Shown one piece after another: positions 46,021 through 54,758 of a stretch of 60,972 bases of DNA; position 1 is the first letter of the stretch; every line of letters starts with the position of its first letter. Below the pieces are notes generated by a model. That model saw only the letters and a program-made list of their open reading frames with translations. It did no database searches and was not told the origin of the DNA. Origin of the DNA: Oscillospiraceae bacterium (lineage in GTDB: Bacteria; Bacillota; Clostridia; Monoglobales; Monoglobaceae); the NCBI GenBank assembly GCA_015068605.1, contig SVKF01000010.1, forward strand, positions 1 through 60,972, given 5' to 3'. The position numbers and the translations under genes are program-made.

Positions 46021-47145
46021 ATGGCAATAAATAAACATACTAATATTGATAAACAAAATATACTTAAAAATTTTGATTTTGTGTTGCTGTTTCTGACGGT
46101 TTTGACATCCATATTCGGAATGGTTATGATAATGAGTGCAACGGCATCTCCTTTCAAATATTTGCTGGTTCAGGGCGTTGCCTTGATTTTAGGGATAACG
46201 GCAGTTTTTTTCCTTATGATAGTGGATTACGAATATCTGGCAAAGATGCATAAATATCTTTATGCGGTATCGGTTTTTCTTCTTGTTCTTGTCCTGATTC
46301 CGGGCATCGGAACGGTGGAAAACGGGGCAAGAAGCTGGTTCAGAATTGGAAATCTTATAAGTATACAGCCGGCTGAATTTGCAAAGTTGTTTTTTATTAT
46401 CACCTTTTCCAAGCATATTTCGGGAACAGGTATTCTGTTGAACAGACCTAAAAATGTGCTGTTGTTATGCGTGCATATAATTGTTCTTGTTGGGCTTGTT
46501 TTGCTCCAGCCCGACTTCGGAACGGCAATGGTTTTTTTGTGTATGGCGTTTGTTATGCTTTTTGCCGCAGGACTTGCGTGGAAATATATTGTTGCCTTGT
46601 TGGGGGTCGCAACTGTCGCTGTTCCTGTGAGCTGGTTTTTTGTGCTTCAGCCTTATCAGAAGGACAGAATTTTGACCCTCTTTAATCCCGAGGCAGACCC
46701 AATGGGGTCGGGTTATCATGTTGTCCATTCCAAAATAACCGTTGGGTCGGGTCAGTTTTTTGGCACAGGTCTTTTTGAAGGCGCCAGCCAATATAATAAT
46801 TTCCTTCCCGAAAGGCACACGGATTTTATCTTTTCTGTCGTGTGTGAGGAGCTTGGTTTTATCGGAGCGGTTGCTGTAATCGCCTTGCTTGTTGCGATTA
46901 TTTTAAGATGCGTGTATATCGGTATAAATGCAAGAAACGATTTGGGTAAATATATATGTTTGGGTGTTGCGTCCATGTTTGCGTTCCACCTTATTGAAAA
47001 TGTGGGGATGTGTATTGGTGTTATGCCTGTAACCGGTATCCCTTTGCCGTTTTTCAGTTATGGCGGCTCGTCGCTTCTGACTAATCTTGTGGCAATCGGA
47101 ATGGTTATGAATGTTAAATATCGAAGTAAAGTTATAAATTTCTGA
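46021..47145 (+). CDS. rodA: SEDS peptidoglycan polymerase RodA/FtsW
   Basis: The 374-residue protein has about ten membrane segments. Family marks include GARSWFRIGNLISIQPAEF near residue 102, LVLLQPDFGTAMVF, a large outer loop with SGYHVVHSKITVGSGQFFG near residue 237, HTDFIFSVVCEELGF, and the end TGIPLPFFSYGGSSLLTNL. SEDS proteins polymerise lipid II with a partner bPBP. RodA rather than FtsW is suggested by the short N-terminus and FLPERHTDFIF; the distinction is not certain. Confidence 0.9.
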   Translation: MAINKHTNIDKQNILKNFDFVLLFLTVLTSIFGMVMIMSATASPFKYLLVQGVALILGITAVFFLMIVDYEYLAKMHKYLYAVSVFLLVLVLIPGIGTVENGARSWFRIGNLISIQPAEFAKLFFIITFSKHISGTGILLNRPKNVLLLCVHIIVLVGLVLLQPDFGTAMVFLCMAFVMLFAAGLAWKYIVALLGVATVAVPVSWFFVLQPYQKDRILTLFNPEADPMGSGYHVVHSKITVGSGQFFGTGLFEGASQYNNFLPERHTDFIFSVVCEELGFIGAVAVIALLVAIILRCVYIGINARNDLGKYICLGVASMFAFHLIENVGMCIGVMPVTGIPLPFFSYGGSSLLTNLVAIGMVMNVKYRSKVINF

Positions 47146-47160
47146 TGAGGGCTTGATAAT

Positions 47161-47802
47161 ATGAGAATGAGAAGAAAAAAACACAGAGAAGACAGAATAG
47201 AAAATTGCAGGGAATATCTTGCAGGGAATGTGGATGATTTCCGAAATGATTTTAAGAGCATTTTTGATAATAAAGATAATGAAATTCATATTGAAATCGG
47301 ATGCGGTAAGGGAAAGTTTATATGCGAAATGGCGGAGCGGAATCCCCATATAAATTATATTGCTATTGAAAAAAATCTTGATGTTTTGGTCCTTGCAATG
47401 GAGAAGGTAAAGGAAAAGGGGCTGAATAATGTTAAATTTGTCCCCGGTGATGCCAATTTCCTAAATGATGCAGAGCCAAAGGATAAGTGTGACCGTATTT
47501 ACATAAACTTTTGCGACCCTTGGAAGAAAACCTATCAGGCAAAGAGACGACTGACTCATGAACGGTTTTTGTCTATTTACAGTAAAATCCTAAAGAGCGG
47601 CGGTGAAATCCATTTTAAGACAGATAATAAGGATTTGTTCGAGTTCTCGCTCAATTCATTTTCCGATTATGGCTTGCGCCTTAAAAATATAACCCTTGAT
47701 TTGCATCAGAGTAAGTTCGAGGGAAATGTTATGACGGAATATGAAACTCTGTTCTCCGGACAGGGAATGCCGATTTACCGCTGTGAAGCAATTTTTAAAT
47801 AA
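47161..47802 (+). CDS. trmB: tRNA (guanine-N7-)-methyltransferase
   Basis: TrmB methylates G46 in the tRNA variable loop. The 213-residue protein has IHIEIGCGKGKFICEMAERN near residue 40 as the SAM motif, YIAIEKNLDVLVLAMEK after it, and the diagnostic YINFCDPWKKTYQAKRRLTH near residue 118. The ending GQGMPIYRCEAIFK is usual. It is the last gene of the lepA run before the spoIVA promoter region. Confidence 0.96.
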   Translation: MRMRRKKHREDRIENCREYLAGNVDDFRNDFKSIFDNKDNEIHIEIGCGKGKFICEMAERNPHINYIAIEKNLDVLVLAMEKVKEKGLNNVKFVPGDANFLNDAEPKDKCDRIYINFCDPWKKTYQAKRRLTHERFLSIYSKILKSGGEIHFKTDNKDLFEFSLNSFSDYGLRLKNITLDLHQSKFEGNVMTEYETLFSGQGMPIYRCEAIFK

Positions 47803-47807
47803 TTTAC

Positions 47808-47835
47808 TCATAAAACAAAAAATCCTTCATACAAT
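47808..47835 (+). promoter_or_regulatory. spoIVA: Sigma-E-like promoter for spoIVA
   Basis: CATACAAT at 47828-47835 matches the sigma-E -10 consensus CATACAnT, with TCATAA (47808-47813) 14 bases upstream as a partial -35. Mother-cell control by sigma-E is established for spoIVA in B. subtilis. Confidence 0.65.
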
Positions 47836-47866
47836 GTACAAAAGTATAAAAGTACAAGTATGGAGG
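47824..47866 (+). promoter_or_regulatory. Hairpin that hides the spoIVA ribosome binding site
   Basis: CCTTCATACAATGTAC (47824-47839) pairs with GTACAAGTATGGAGG (47852-47866) with one bulge or mismatch and one G-U pair. The right arm contains the GGAGG site of spoIVA. A transcript begun at the sigma-E-like promoter (start about 47842) lacks the left arm; a read-through transcript from trmB contains both. Confidence 0.6.
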
Positions 47867-47873
47867 AATTTTT

Positions 47874-49115
47874 ATGACGGAATACGGTATTTATAATGAC
47901 ATTGCCAAACGGTCGGGGGGTGATGTTTATGTGGGTGTTGTGGGCCCGGTCAGAACAGGAAAGTCGACTTTTATAAAGAGATTTATGGACCTGATAGTTA
48001 TTCCAAATATTGAAAATGAATACAAAAAAGCAAGAGCCTTAGATGAGCTTCCTCAAAGCGCAGGAGGAAGAATGATTATGACAACCGAGCCTAAATTTAT
48101 CCCCAATGAAGCAGTCGGAATTAAAATCGGCGACGGAATAAATCTAAAGGTAAGAATGATTGATTGTGTGGGATATATCGTAAACAGCGCAATAGGACAT
48201 TTTGAAAATTCGATGCCGAGAATGGTTATGACTCCCTGGTCCGACGAGCCTGTGCCATTTGCGGAGGCGGCGGAAACAGGAACTAAAAAGGTTATAGATG
48301 AACATTCAACCATCGGGATTGTAGTAACAACAGACGGCTCTGTAACAGAAATTCCGAGAGAGGACTATGAGGAAGCCGAAGCGAGAGTTATAAGAGAGCT
48401 TAAAGCCATAAACAAGCCCTTTGTTGTTGTGCTTAATACCGCAAATCCAAACTCGGAATCGGTTATGAAATATAAATCCGAAATGGAAGAAAAATACGAT
48501 GTTTGTGTGCTCCCACTCAACTGTGCGGAACTTTCAACAGGTGATATCAACACGATTATGGAGAAAATACTCCTCGAATTTCCTGTCAGAGAAATCAGCG
48601 TAAATATCCCACCGTGGGTTTCTGCATTGGACAATGAAAACTGGCTCAAAAACAAAATTAAAGCCGAAATTATTTCAGCATCAGACGGAATAGAAAAAAT
48701 ATCTGATATGAAAAAATTTGTGAGTTGTCTCTCTGAAGTGCCGTGTATAGAAAATTCAACTCTTGAAAATATAGATTTGGGAACGGGGTCTATAACCGTT
48801 GAGGCAAGAGTAGGCGATGAAACATACTATAAAATTGTTAGAGAAACAACCGGCTTTGGTATAGAAAGTCGCCAGGAATTGATGGAAACCTTGCAGAATT
48901 TGGCGCAGATCAAGAAAAAATATGATAAACTTGCAGTCGCAATCGACGAGGTGAACAGAAAAGGCTATGGAATTGTCTCTCCGGGCATAGATGAACTCAC
49001 TCTCCAAGAGCCTGAAATAATGAAACAAGGAAGTAAGTTTGGCATACGCCTTAAAGCAAGCGCACCGAGCATACATATGATACGTAACAAACCCAAGTTC
49101 TTAAAAACTGCATAA
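47874..49115 (+). CDS. spoIVA: Stage IV sporulation ATPase SpoIVA, C-terminally short
   Basis: SpoIVA is the ATPase that polymerises on the forespore to found the coat basement layer. The GTPase-like domain is intact: VGVVGPVRTGKSTFIKRFMD near residue 20 (Walker A), IMTTEPKFIPNEA near residue 65, and VRMIDCVGYIV. The middle domain runs to KQGSKFGIRLKASAPSIHMI. From memory the family is about 490 residues; this protein stops at 413, right after SIHMI, with RNKPKFLKTA. The last 70-80 residues, which mediate SpoVM contact and localisation in B. subtilis, are missing. A terminator follows at once and no remnant lies downstream. Confidence 0.93.
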   Translation: MTEYGIYNDIAKRSGGDVYVGVVGPVRTGKSTFIKRFMDLIVIPNIENEYKKARALDELPQSAGGRMIMTTEPKFIPNEAVGIKIGDGINLKVRMIDCVGYIVNSAIGHFENSMPRMVMTPWSDEPVPFAEAAETGTKKVIDEHSTIGIVVTTDGSVTEIPREDYEEAEARVIRELKAINKPFVVVLNTANPNSESVMKYKSEMEEKYDVCVLPLNCAELSTGDINTIMEKILLEFPVREISVNIPPWVSALDNENWLKNKIKAEIISASDGIEKISDMKKFVSCLSEVPCIENSTLENIDLGTGSITVEARVGDETYYKIVRETTGFGIESRQELMETLQNLAQIKKKYDKLAVAIDEVNRKGYGIVSPGIDELTLQEPEIMKQGSKFGIRLKASAPSIHMIRNKPKFLKTA

Positions 49116-49128
49116 AATGGGCAAAATT

Positions 49129-49159
49129 AAAGCACAGACTGTTTTGGTCTGTGCTTTTT
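49129..49159 (+). terminator. Terminator after spoIVA
   Basis: AAAGCACAGAC (49129-49139), a 7-base loop and GTCTGTGCTTT (49147-49157), followed by further Ts. It begins 14 bp after the spoIVA stop and also abuts the end of the convergent LRR gene. Confidence 0.88.
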
Positions 49160-49160
49160 G

Positions 49161-51635
49161 CTATAGTGTTTCTACTTGTGTAATTGGTATTAAATCATTC
49201 AAAGTATTCCATACCATAATTTTTACCGTATCATATTCTTTTGTTGATTCAAATTCGAGTTCTTCTGATTCGTATATTGCACTCTGCATTTCTACAAACT
49301 CATTCTTTTTGTAAAGAGCAATAATGACACACTTTCCGTTCTCTATATTAATAGGGTTGACAACTATTGTTTTTTTATCTTCGGAAATCTTTGTATTGGT
49401 ATGCTTTATAAAAATAATGTTTTTTACCAAGGGTTCATTTCCACTTCCTATCGTTATATCGTTCCACTGTTGTGGTGTTCCGAAATAGTTAGTGTTTTGT
49501 AAACTATCACAACTATTAAACGCATCATCACCAATACTTGTTACGCTGTCAGGGATTGTTACGCTTGTTAAGCCGTCACAAAAAGAAAACGCATCATCAC
49601 CAATACTTGTTACGCTGTCAGGGATTGTTATGTTTGTTAAGCCTTTGCACGATTGAAACGCATAGTCTCCAATACTTGTTACGCTGTCAGGGATTGTTAC
49701 GCTTGTTAAGCCTTTGCAAGAAAAAAACGCATAGTCTCCAATACTTGTTACGCTGTCGCCGATAGTTACGCTTGTTAAGCCACTACAATAAGAAAACGCA
49801 TCATCACCAATACTTGTTACGCTGTCAGGGATTGTTATGTTTGTTAAGCCTTTGCACGATTGAAACGCATAGTCTCCAATACTTGTTACGCTGTCGCCGA
49901 TAGTTACGCTTGTTAAGACTTTGCACGATTGAAACGCTCGCTCACCAATGGTTGTCACGCTGTTAGGGATTGTTATGTTTGTTAAGCCGTCACAAAAAGA
50001 AAACGCAGAATCACCAATACTTGTTACGCTGTCGCCGATAGTTACGCTTGTTAAGCCTTTGCACGATTGAAACGCATCATCACCAATACTTGTTACGCTG
50101 TCAGGGATTGTTACGCTTGTTAAGCCGTCACAAGAAAAAAACGCATAGTCTCCAATACTTGTTACGCTGTCGCCGATAGTTACGCTTGTTAAGCCACTAC
50201 AATAAGAAAACGCATCATCACCAATACTTGTTACGCTGTCAGGGATTGTTATGTTTGTTAAGCCTTTGCACGATTGAAACGCATAGTCTCCAATACTTGT
50301 TACGCTGTCGCCGATAGTTACGCTTGTTAAGCCGTCACAAGAAAAAAACGCTTGCTCACCAATGGTTGTCACGCTGTCTGGGATTGTTATGCTTGTTAAA
50401 CCACTACAATAATAAAACGCTCGCTCACCAATCTCATTTACCATGTAACCATCAATACTTCTTGGAATTGAAACATCTCCGTTAAAAATACCATTTTCAA
50501 CTGCATAACTTGAAATGCCATTTATTATAATCTTTCCGTTGTTTTTTCTAAAATCAAAATTACATGCCCATTTTGCATACAAGTTTAAATCTGTTGAAAT
50601 CGTCATAGTGCTTGGCATCTCATTATTGCAAGACTTATCTAAATACCATCCTAAAAAGATATGTCCATCACGTGTCATATCGGGAATTGTAATGCTCTCG
50701 TCGTCCAGCAAATCATCCATTATTATTTTATTTGCAACAGATGAACAATTTGAATTTAATGTTATTTTTAAATATCTTTTAATCCACTTTGCATAAAAAA
50801 TCTTATTTGAATCTAAAGTGACTGTTCCAGTGGCGCTTTGTGTACAGGCGCTATCATAATACCATCCACAAAAGATATAGCCATCACGTGCCATAGTGGG
50901 GACATGCCAGTTATCTTGATCTGGATAATATGTATATGTATAATCACTGACATCGTTACAATTAGAATCAAAAGTAATTTTACACGAATAATTAGAACTA
51001 TCGCCCGTATTAGGAGATTGAGTTTGAATGTTAGTTGTTATGTTTGTTTTTATATTATCAATGCTTCTTATATATCTGACCCATTCATCTAATAACTGCT
51101 TATCCGATTGTGATACGCCAAACTGCAAAGCATTTGCCTTTGATATATAATCAAAATATTCATCATTTGGATCTAAACCTAATATTGAGTCAAAATAATT
51201 TGCTCTTGCGGAACCTCTCATATTAAAAATAGCTGCAACACTTTCAAACACAGCTCTTGTCCCATCCATATCTGGAAGTTCTAGACCTGTTGCTTCTACA
51301 AGTATATCTAAAAGACTTACCTTCAGCTCATCTTCGGTATATTCAATCAAAGAGTTAATAATAGCATCAACTCTTTTTTGATAAAAATTTTCATCAACAG
51401 TTTTATATACTAACAGCAAAAATGAATCTCTTACTGCAGGATCATCATTATTTCCAATTAATAAATTGTAATAAAGGCTGTCACTTTTAGGCGTGTAAAA
51501 GGCATTTCCTGACAAAAACCTAAGAAATTCCTTTGCTGAATTTTCAGACAGCGATGTATTTGCACTCACATTAATGTAGAAAGTCGACAAAATAGTTACT
51601 ATTACTAAAAACAAACATAAAATTCTTTTTTTCAT
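49161..51635 (-). CDS. Secreted BspA-like leucine-rich repeat protein with InlB B-repeats
   Basis: The 824-residue protein has a signal peptide (KKRILCLFLVIVTILSTFYI, cleaved after VSANT-like Ala). A helical domain to about residue 200 is followed by two Listeria-Bacteroides (InlB B) repeats, each ending in W-Y then YAKW. Thirteen 23-residue BspA/LRR_5 repeats come next, of the form SIGDYAFQSCKGLT-ITIPDSVT, and a fourteenth degenerate copy. The C-terminal 70 residues are a beta domain. No LPXTG anchor is seen. Such proteins often bind host surfaces or matrix. GAAGGAAA precedes; ATG 51635 and GTG 51638 are both possible starts. Confidence 0.88.
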   Translation of the reverse strand: MKKRILCLFLVIVTILSTFYINVSANTSLSENSAKEFLRFLSGNAFYTPKSDSLYYNLLIGNNDDPAVRDSFLLLVYKTVDENFYQKRVDAIINSLIEYTEDELKVSLLDILVEATGLELPDMDGTRAVFESVAAIFNMRGSARANYFDSILGLDPNDEYFDYISKANALQFGVSQSDKQLLDEWVRYIRSIDNIKTNITTNIQTQSPNTGDSSNYSCKITFDSNCNDVSDYTYTYYPDQDNWHVPTMARDGYIFCGWYYDSACTQSATGTVTLDSNKIFYAKWIKRYLKITLNSNCSSVANKIIMDDLLDDESITIPDMTRDGHIFLGWYLDKSCNNEMPSTMTISTDLNLYAKWACNFDFRKNNGKIIINGISSYAVENGIFNGDVSIPRSIDGYMVNEIGERAFYYCSGLTSITIPDSVTTIGEQAFFSCDGLTSVTIGDSVTSIGDYAFQSCKGLTNITIPDSVTSIGDDAFSYCSGLTSVTIGDSVTSIGDYAFFSCDGLTSVTIPDSVTSIGDDAFQSCKGLTSVTIGDSVTSIGDSAFSFCDGLTNITIPNSVTTIGERAFQSCKVLTSVTIGDSVTSIGDYAFQSCKGLTNITIPDSVTSIGDDAFSYCSGLTSVTIGDSVTSIGDYAFFSCKGLTSVTIPDSVTSIGDYAFQSCKGLTNITIPDSVTSIGDDAFSFCDGLTSVTIPDSVTSIGDDAFNSCDSLQNTNYFGTPQQWNDITIGSGNEPLVKNIIFIKHTNTKISEDKKTIVVNPINIENGKCVIIALYKKNEFVEMQSAIYESEELEFESTKEYDTVKIMVWNTLNDLIPITQVETL
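49480..50445 (-). repeat. Tandem 69-bp LRR-coding repeats
   Basis: Fourteen in-frame units encode the LRR tract. Units 3-5 and 9-11 are almost identical in sequence and order, so a three-unit (207-bp) block appears to have been duplicated or homogenised. Shared DNA phrases such as CCAATACTTGTTACGCTGTC recur in nearly every unit. Confidence 0.85.
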
Positions 51636-51744
51636 CACATTTCCTTCTTCTTATTATTTAGTATTTATATTATAATCTATTATTTATAAAATTACAATAG
51701 GATACTTAAAATTTATAAATATCAGCAACAAACCTTCCCTATAG

Positions 51745-53001
51745 TCAATAACACGCACTAAATGCGGGTCTCATATATTCAATAGCACCACGGCTGAGAC
51801 CATACTTTGTTGCAAGTTTTTCCCAATTATCTCTGACTGTTGTTGTGATGTTGTTTGCAATCTCAGTTGCTTCTTCATCTGACAAACCAAAATGATGTGC
51901 CGATTCTATTGCAAGGTCAATTGAAATAGAATTATCCTCGGTATTTACATTCAATGCCAATTCATCACCATAGGGTGTCGGATTAACATCATACAAGGGA
52001 GAAAGTTCCCAACCTTGTTTGGTTAATATAAAACCGTGGTTTCTCAAATGGTCATCCGTGTTTGAAATCGCCATGCTGAATACAATACGCATCCAAAGCT
52101 CTTTTAAACTTTTTTTAGGAGATACGCAGCTTGCTTTGATAAATCCGGCAATATCAAGATAACTTGAACCGTCCGATGACGAAGCACCGTCTGTTTTTCC
52201 AAGCATAGTCATTGCAGATGCAAAATGTATTCGTTTGTCACCATCACGGTCGAATCGTTTTACTATAAATGTGCTTCCCAATTTAGAAAAGGTTTCAAGC
52301 TTAGATTCAGGAACATTGAGAGAACATAACTTTGCCAAATCGTGAGCCACCTTTTCCCAAGCACCTGTATTGAACTCATCATTCTTTGATGGAAACTTTG
52401 CAATCCAAAGTTCTCCATTAGTGTCTTGTATTGTTGCTTTTGGTCTTGCACCACCTAACGAAGAACCTGGCTTCAACAATTGATTCAACCATTTTTCATT
52501 AAGCAGATTTTCTTCACTTTCAAAATTTCTTGATGCTTCTTCAAGTGTTCTGAGTGTTGCCCAAGGGGGAGCAGCAGTCTCTTTATCATCAGACAAAAAC
52601 GGTCCGTTTTCATCTTCCTTAAAGCGGATTGCACCCATTCGGGTTTCATCATATACACCAAGCAGATAGTCTCCATCCGTCAATTTTCTTGGTTTTCGAC
52701 CTTCTTTATCTGCATAAATTCTCTCACGACGTTGCATCAGAACACGTCCCCAACGGTCAGGGGATGAGTCTGCGAATATTCCAAAAATGCTTTTATTCAC
52801 GGGGTATTGTCTGCCTGAATAAAACTGCAACTCCGGATCTATTATGCGACTTCTATCGTAATGAACAAGCCAATCTTCATCAAATTCAAAAGAAAAGTTA
52901 TCAGAACCTTTTCCTTCGCCTACATACAATATGCCCATTAAATTTGATTCGTCCGAATTAAAGCTTTCATAAACATAAATTGTTTTTTGATTGAGTGCCA
53001 T
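51745..53001 (-). CDS. hipA: HipA family Ser/Thr kinase toxin
   Basis: The start was set at 53001, right after AAAGGAGGAATAGT; 418 residues. Features are DSSPDRWGRVLMQRRE in the N-terminal region, the gly-rich loop PGSSLGGARPKA near residue 187, the catalytic loop AISNTDDHLRNHGF near residue 314, and the metal motif LYDVNPTP. Full-length HipA kinases phosphorylate targets such as GltX and cause growth arrest. One base separates it from the hipB-like gene, so the pair forms a type II toxin-antitoxin module. Confidence 0.92.
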   Translation of the reverse strand: MALNQKTIYVYESFNSDESNLMGILYVGEGKGSDNFSFEFDEDWLVHYDRSRIIDPELQFYSGRQYPVNKSIFGIFADSSPDRWGRVLMQRRERIYADKEGRKPRKLTDGDYLLGVYDETRMGAIRFKEDENGPFLSDDKETAAPPWATLRTLEEASRNFESEENLLNEKWLNQLLKPGSSLGGARPKATIQDTNGELWIAKFPSKNDEFNTGAWEKVAHDLAKLCSLNVPESKLETFSKLGSTFIVKRFDRDGDKRIHFASAMTMLGKTDGASSSDGSSYLDIAGFIKASCVSPKKSLKELWMRIVFSMAISNTDDHLRNHGFILTKQGWELSPLYDVNPTPYGDELALNVNTEDNSISIDLAIESAHHFGLSDEEATEIANNITTTVRDNWEKLATKYGLSRGAIEYMRPAFSACY

Positions 53002-53002
53002 A

Positions 53003-53323
53003 CTATTCCTCCTTTCGTGGCGCACGTTTGCGTACTGTTAAGTTTAAATCCTGAATGGTTCTTCCTAATGTATCGTCTTTGGCAACAAGTAATAAATCTT
53101 TATCCATACCATTTAATGCATGTAGAACTGCGGCATATATTCCGATAGCAACAGTCTTGTCGCCCTTTTCCACTTTCCATAAAGTAGCACGACTTATATC
53201 TGCTCTTTCAGCAACAAGTTCAACCGAAAGATTTCTTCGGAGTCTTGCAAGTTTTATCTGCTCACCCATAGTATTTAGTATATCCTGTGTAGCTGGTAAT
53301 ATATCAACGGTCTTTTTAGCCAT
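53003..53323 (-). CDS. hipB: HipB-like XRE antitoxin
   Basis: The 106-residue protein has an XRE helix-turn-helix: MGEQIKLARLRRNLSVELVA, then ADISRATLWKVEKGDKTVA near residue 42. HipB-type proteins bind operators and HipA. It precedes the kinase gene by one base. AGGAGG lies before the ATG. The promoter at 53347-53375 is bracketed by a perfect inverted repeat, consistent with autoregulation. Confidence 0.9.
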   Translation of the reverse strand: MAKKTVDILPATQDILNTMGEQIKLARLRRNLSVELVAERADISRATLWKVEKGDKTVAIGIYAAVLHALNGMDKDLLLVAKDDTLGRTIQDLNLTVRKRAPRKEE

Positions 53324-53336
53324 TAAAACACCTCCT

Positions 53337-53389
53337 AATGTTTATTATTATATACTATAATTCTAATTTTGTCAATTATAATAAACATT
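53337..53389. promoter_or_regulatory. Inverted repeat around the hipBA promoter
   Basis: AATGTTTATTAT (53337-53348) has its exact inverse ATAATAAACATT at 53378-53389. One arm lies at the start site, the other just before the -35 box, so HipB bound to both could clamp the promoter. Confidence 0.65.
53347..53375 (-). promoter_or_regulatory. Consensus promoter of hipBA
   Basis: On the - strand TTGACA (53375-53370), a 17-base spacer and TATAAT (53352-53347): a perfect sigma-A consensus. Confidence 0.85.
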
Positions 53390-53431
53390 ATTTGTAAAAA
53401 TATTATAATTATACTTTTTGCAACGGAATCG

Positions 53432-53460
53432 TTGAATTATCGTGAATGATGCGATATAAT
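53432..53460 (+). promoter_or_regulatory. Promoter of the second HipA-like gene
   Basis: TTGAAT (53432-53437), 17 bases and TATAAT (53455-53460), 35 bp before the ATG. Confidence 0.7.
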
Positions 53461-53495
53461 AAATCCAAACTCATACATAAGGTGGCGAAACCGCT

Positions 53496-54533
53496 ATGGA
53501 TTTTTATATCATGTCAAAAGATATTGCAGTTGCAAAGTGGCAGGATGATAATCTTGAAATTATAAATGAAGATTTATTGCCATTGTTTTTCCAATATTCG
53601 CATGATGTTTTTAAGTGGATTAAAAGCAGAGCAATAGATAGCAAAAGACCAAACTCACGACTACTCAAAAAGGCTCTTCGCATGACAGCAAAAGATGATA
53701 TTTCAACCGTTTTATCCGTTAATGCCGCAACAATTACGGATAATTATTGGATAAAACCTATAAATTCAGATTTAACATATGCAGATGTCAGATTCGATAA
53801 TGACTATTGTTCAAATCTTGCCCTGACAGGGAACTACGACAGCTTTAACAGAGTTGCTAACAGTAAAAGTTCTAAAACTCCTGAGCTTACCAATATCGGA
53901 AGCTTTGAAAAGTGCTGGAAGCTAAAAAATGGTCAGTGGTGGCTGTATAAAAAGGCAAACCATGATGAACTGTTTTCTGAGCTGTTTATATATAAACTCG
54001 GTGTTGAACTTGGTTTTAAAATGGTAGAATATGAACGTGGCAACGGTTTTATTAAAACAAAAGATTTCACCGATAATGCTACTGTGAATTTTGAACCTGC
54101 CTTCAACATCTTGGGTGATGATGTAGACTACATCAAATCAGTTGAAATGCTTAAATCTATTTGTCAGGACGCAGTTGGCGACTATGTAAATATGTTGTTC
54201 TTAGACACAATCTGCGCAAATCCTGACAGACACACCTTCAACTTCGGTGTTTTGAGAGATGCAGATACCGGTAAAATTTTAGGATTAGCACCGAACTTTG
54301 ATAACAATATGGCACTTATATCACGAGGTTATCCGAAAAATATAACACGCAAGAACGACTTACTCATCAAACTTTTCAATGAATTGATGCAGCATGATGA
54401 AAATCTGAAAAAGTATATTCCTACTCTTTCGGAAGATTTGATTAAGCGTGTAATTAAATCTGTTGGTATGCGTGTAAAATCAAATGCAATTACAAAATTC
54501 ATTATGAACAGCTATACTTTAATAAAAAAATAG
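53496..54533 (+). CDS. HipA-like kinase (stand-alone)
   Basis: The 345-residue protein has the C-terminal kinase signature of the HipA/CtkA group: WWLYKKANHDE near residue 151 with the probable ATP-binding Lys, the catalytic loop TICANPDRHTFNFGVLRD near residue 245, and LGLAPNFDNNMAL as the metal motif. It lacks the N-terminal HipA subdomain and has no HipB-like partner of its own. It stands divergent from hipBA. CtkA-type single kinases act as effectors or toxins in other bacteria; the role here is unknown. AAGGTGG precedes the ATG. Confidence 0.75.
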   Translation: MDFYIMSKDIAVAKWQDDNLEIINEDLLPLFFQYSHDVFKWIKSRAIDSKRPNSRLLKKALRMTAKDDISTVLSVNAATITDNYWIKPINSDLTYADVRFDNDYCSNLALTGNYDSFNRVANSKSSKTPELTNIGSFEKCWKLKNGQWWLYKKANHDELFSELFIYKLGVELGFKMVEYERGNGFIKTKDFTDNATVNFEPAFNILGDDVDYIKSVEMLKSICQDAVGDYVNMLFLDTICANPDRHTFNFGVLRDADTGKILGLAPNFDNNMALISRGYPKNITRKNDLLIKLFNELMQHDENLKKYIPTLSEDLIKRVIKSVGMRVKSNAITKFIMNSYTLIKK

Positions 54534-54545
54534 CACTCTCAAATC

Positions 54546-54582
54546 AAAGGATCATGGAGCAACTTAATCCATGATCCTTTTT
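54546..54582 (+). terminator. Terminator after the HipA-like kinase gene
   Basis: AAAGGATCATGGA (54546-54558) pairs with TCCATGATCCTTT (54568-54580), followed by TT. The rest of the gap to 54758 holds no recognisable gene. Confidence 0.8.
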
Positions 54583-54758
54583 GAATTTATATGGTTATTC
54601 AGCGGAATTTCAGTACTCTAAAGTATCCCGCCCTCATAAAACGGTCACAAACGTACCTGAAACGAGCTGTATCGCATTTAATTCTTTTCAAGGCCAAATT
54701 ACCTTCCGAAGATTGATGATGGTCACAAAAGGCAAATAAATGGCTCGTGTATCCTCAA

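Noticed and set aside
49538-49765. + strand repeated frame (CQGLLRLLS-type) opposite the LRR gene
   Set aside because: It is the mirror of the 69-bp repeat in the - strand gene, not an independent repeat protein.
49480-50445. CRISPR array appearance of the regular repeats
   Set aside because: The 69-bp units are continuous coding sequence for LRRs with no unique spacers and no cas genes nearby.
54599-54745. About 47 codons open on the - strand after the VWA gene, reading ...SSEGNLALKRIKCDTARFRY
   Set aside because: No start codon or ribosome site and no family I can name; it may be a remnant of a mobile gene, but the evidence is too thin.
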